Shown here: positions 5,994-7,146 of the stretch, piece by piece
Layout: every line of letters starts with the position of its first letter
Numbering within the stretch: the stretch's first letter is position 1
Source: Paracoccaceae bacterium
GTDB lineage: Bacteria; Pseudomonadota; Alphaproteobacteria; Rhodobacterales; Rhodobacteraceae
NCBI GenBank assembly: GCA_018647275.1
Contig: JABGTH010000083.1
Location: 1 to 7,146 of the forward strand
Length of the DNA: 7,146 nt
Reading direction: 5' to 3'
Made by a program: the position numbers and the translations under genes
Notes under the pieces: generated by a model
What the model saw: the letters and a program-made list of their open reading frames with translations, nothing else
The model's database searches: none
What the model was told of the DNA's origin: nothing

Positions 5994-5996
5994 CCT

Positions 5997-6374
5997 ATGA
6001 CTGAAGTAATAGAGCGTCCCCTACGCACTGCCCTTTTACGTGGCTGGCGTCGTAAATGCCCCAACTGTGGGCAAGGTTCGCTGCTGAAAAGCTACCTGAA
6101 AGTCAATGACACCTGCACAGTATGCCGTGAAGAACTGCACCACCACCGTGCCGATGACGGGCCTGCCTATTTGACGATTCTGATTGTTGGGCACCTGATG
6201 ATCGCGCTATTGTATGAGGTGTTCCTTATCTACCGCCCAGAGCCACTTACACTGTTCACAATCTTTGCTGTTGGCAGTGTCGGCCTGTCGCTCTACCTTC
6301 TTCCTAGATTGAAGGGGGTCGTGATTGGCTTCCAATGGGCGCGTTATATGGGCGGGTTTGGCAACAAACGCTAA
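5997..6374 (+). CDS. DUF983 family zinc-ribbon membrane protein
   Basis: 125 residues. The N-terminal cytoplasmic part carries a zinc-ribbon pattern, CPNCGQG at 21-27 and CTVC at 40-43, giving four cysteines (21, 24, 40, 43) that should hold one Zn2+. Two membrane segments follow, about 58-77 and 84-103, and the C-terminus is short and basic (FQWARYMGGFGNKR). This is the full layout and usual length of DUF983, an alphaproteobacterial inner-membrane family with no established function that I know of. ATG 5997 lacks a Shine-Dalgarno sequence; the six-codon in-frame ORF just upstream has one, so translation probably depends on it. The Nudix gene follows after 36 bases on the same strand, suggesting a two-gene operon. 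The family assignment is confident, the role unknown. Confidence 0.9.
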   Translation: MTEVIERPLRTALLRGWRRKCPNCGQGSLLKSYLKVNDTCTVCREELHHHRADDGPAYLTILIVGHLMIALLYEVFLIYRPEPLTLFTIFAVGSVGLSLYLLPRLKGVVIGFQWARYMGGFGNKR

Positions 6375-6410
6375 CCCGACGTCGCGCCCCAAGTATGTGT
6401 TAGGGAAGCG

Positions 6411-7118
6411 ATGAACGCCGATGTGAAAATTGACAAGACCCAAATTCGCAATGCAGCCACCGTTATTGTGCTGCGCGATCGCACAACATCCCCTCGTATT
6501 CTAATGGGTCAACGCGGTTCAAAAGCTGTGTTTATGCCCAACAAATTCGTCTTTCCAGGTGGCGCAGTTGATGCAGGTGACAGCGACATCGCCTTAGGCA
6601 CCCCCCTGCCCGACCTGTGCCACGAGCGGCTAAAGGAAGACAGCAGCACAGATATGCCCAACACATTGGCCATCGCTGCAATTCGCGAATTGTTTGAAGA
6701 GACGGGGCAAATCCTAGGTCACAAAGAACCTTGGACCAGCGAAGTGCCAGAGGATTGGAAAGACTTTGCAGCCTCAGGTCACACGCCAAGTGCTGCAGGC
6801 TTACAGTTTGTCTTTCGCGCCCTCACCCCTCCAGGGCGGACGCGTCGTTTCGATGCACGCTTCTTCTTGGTGGATGCAGATGAGTTGACGACAGACCCGG
6901 ATGATTTTTCCGCTGCATCAGATGAGTTGTCACATCTGCAATGGGTTGCGCTGGATGATGCGCGGTCCTTTGACATGCCTTTTATAACCGAAGTCGTCTT
7001 AAGCGAGATTCAGGCACGCGCCGCGGATCGCAATCCACCTGAGAGTGTGCCGTTCTTTAAAAACAATAATGAAGAGAGCTTGTTCTTGCGTCTGCGCGGC
7101 CATCTGCCAACCGATTGA
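6411..7118 (+). CDS. Nudix hydrolase, NUDT19-like type with split Nudix box
   Basis: 235 residues. The Nudix box is divided: FPGG at 48-51 begins it, but the catalytic helix AAIRELFEETG is at 89-99, with an insertion of about 30 residues between them. R92, E93, E96 and E97 are the expected metal-binding and catalytic positions. A late first half of this sort is typical of the NUDT19/RP2 branch, whose animal members hydrolyse coenzyme A and acyl-CoAs; many bacterial relatives are untested. The enzyme would cleave a nucleoside diphosphate linked to another group, with Mg2+, in the cytoplasm; no signal peptide or membrane segment is seen. The start at 6411 is supported by AGGGA 4 bases upstream. 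It follows DUF983 in the same direction and probably shares its transcript. CoA diphosphatase activity is inferred only. Confidence 0.9.
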   Translation: MNADVKIDKTQIRNAATVIVLRDRTTSPRILMGQRGSKAVFMPNKFVFPGGAVDAGDSDIALGTPLPDLCHERLKEDSSTDMPNTLAIAAIRELFEETGQILGHKEPWTSEVPEDWKDFAASGHTPSAAGLQFVFRALTPPGRTRRFDARFFLVDADELTTDPDDFSAASDELSHLQWVALDDARSFDMPFITEVVLSEIQARAADRNPPESVPFFKNNNEESLFLRLRGHLPTD

Positions 7119-7146
7119 TCAGGCCAGAACGACCATTCCCAAAACA
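7119..7146 (-). CDS. Possible C-terminal end of a convergent gene
   Basis: On the minus strand the last bases read VLGMVVLA and then TGA at 7121-7119, directly abutting the Nudix stop codon. A short hydrophobic end of this type is common in inner-membrane transporters. Only eight complete codons are visible, so this is a suggestion and no family can be named. Confidence 0.2.

Overview
The window looks like chromosome of a Rhodobacteraceae (Roseobacter-group) alphaproteobacterium of moderate GC. The reasons are the gene families (DUF3572, DUF983, a PleD-type response regulator, a small ECF sigma/anti-sigma/metal-sensor cluster, a non-pyrrolysine MttB homologue) and the protein sequences themselves. 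I see no insertion sequence, phage gene, CRISPR array, tRNA or rRNA.

Layout. Positions 1-1307 (minus) hold the first about 435 codons of an MttB-family methyltransferase that runs off the left edge. Positions 1408-2384 (minus) hold a two-gene unit, a DUF3572 protein followed with a 4-base ATGA overlap by a HAD-family phosphatase. Divergent from it, 2512-3737 (plus) is the decayed remains of pleD, the REC-REC-GGDEF diguanylate cyclase. Its start codon now reads ATA, a base is missing from an A-tract, much of REC1 including the phosphoacceptor is deleted, and a second one-base loss throws the C-terminus out of frame. A long central reading frame with the GGEEF motif survives.

Positions 3743-5790 (minus) hold four genes transcribed as EF-hand protein, ECF sigma factor, single-pass membrane anti-sigma candidate, membrane-anchored periplasmic Metal_resist/CpxP-like protein. 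The last three are tightly packed or overlapping. By analogy with CnrYXH they probably form an envelope-signal-responsive sigma switch, with the secreted calcium-binding protein as upstream partner or target. A perfect 9-bp hairpin separates the EF-hand gene from the sigma gene, and a two-turn inverted repeat lies upstream of the EF-hand gene.

Positions 5997-7118 (plus) hold a DUF983 zinc-ribbon membrane protein and a NUDT19-like Nudix hydrolase, probably co-transcribed. The DUF983 gene is preceded by a short in-frame ORF that carries the only good ribosome binding site. The last 28 bases may be the tail of a convergent minus-strand gene.

No wholly new system is evident. The items most worth a second look are the pleD relic, the EF-hand/ECF/metal-sensor module and the DUF983 leader arrangement.
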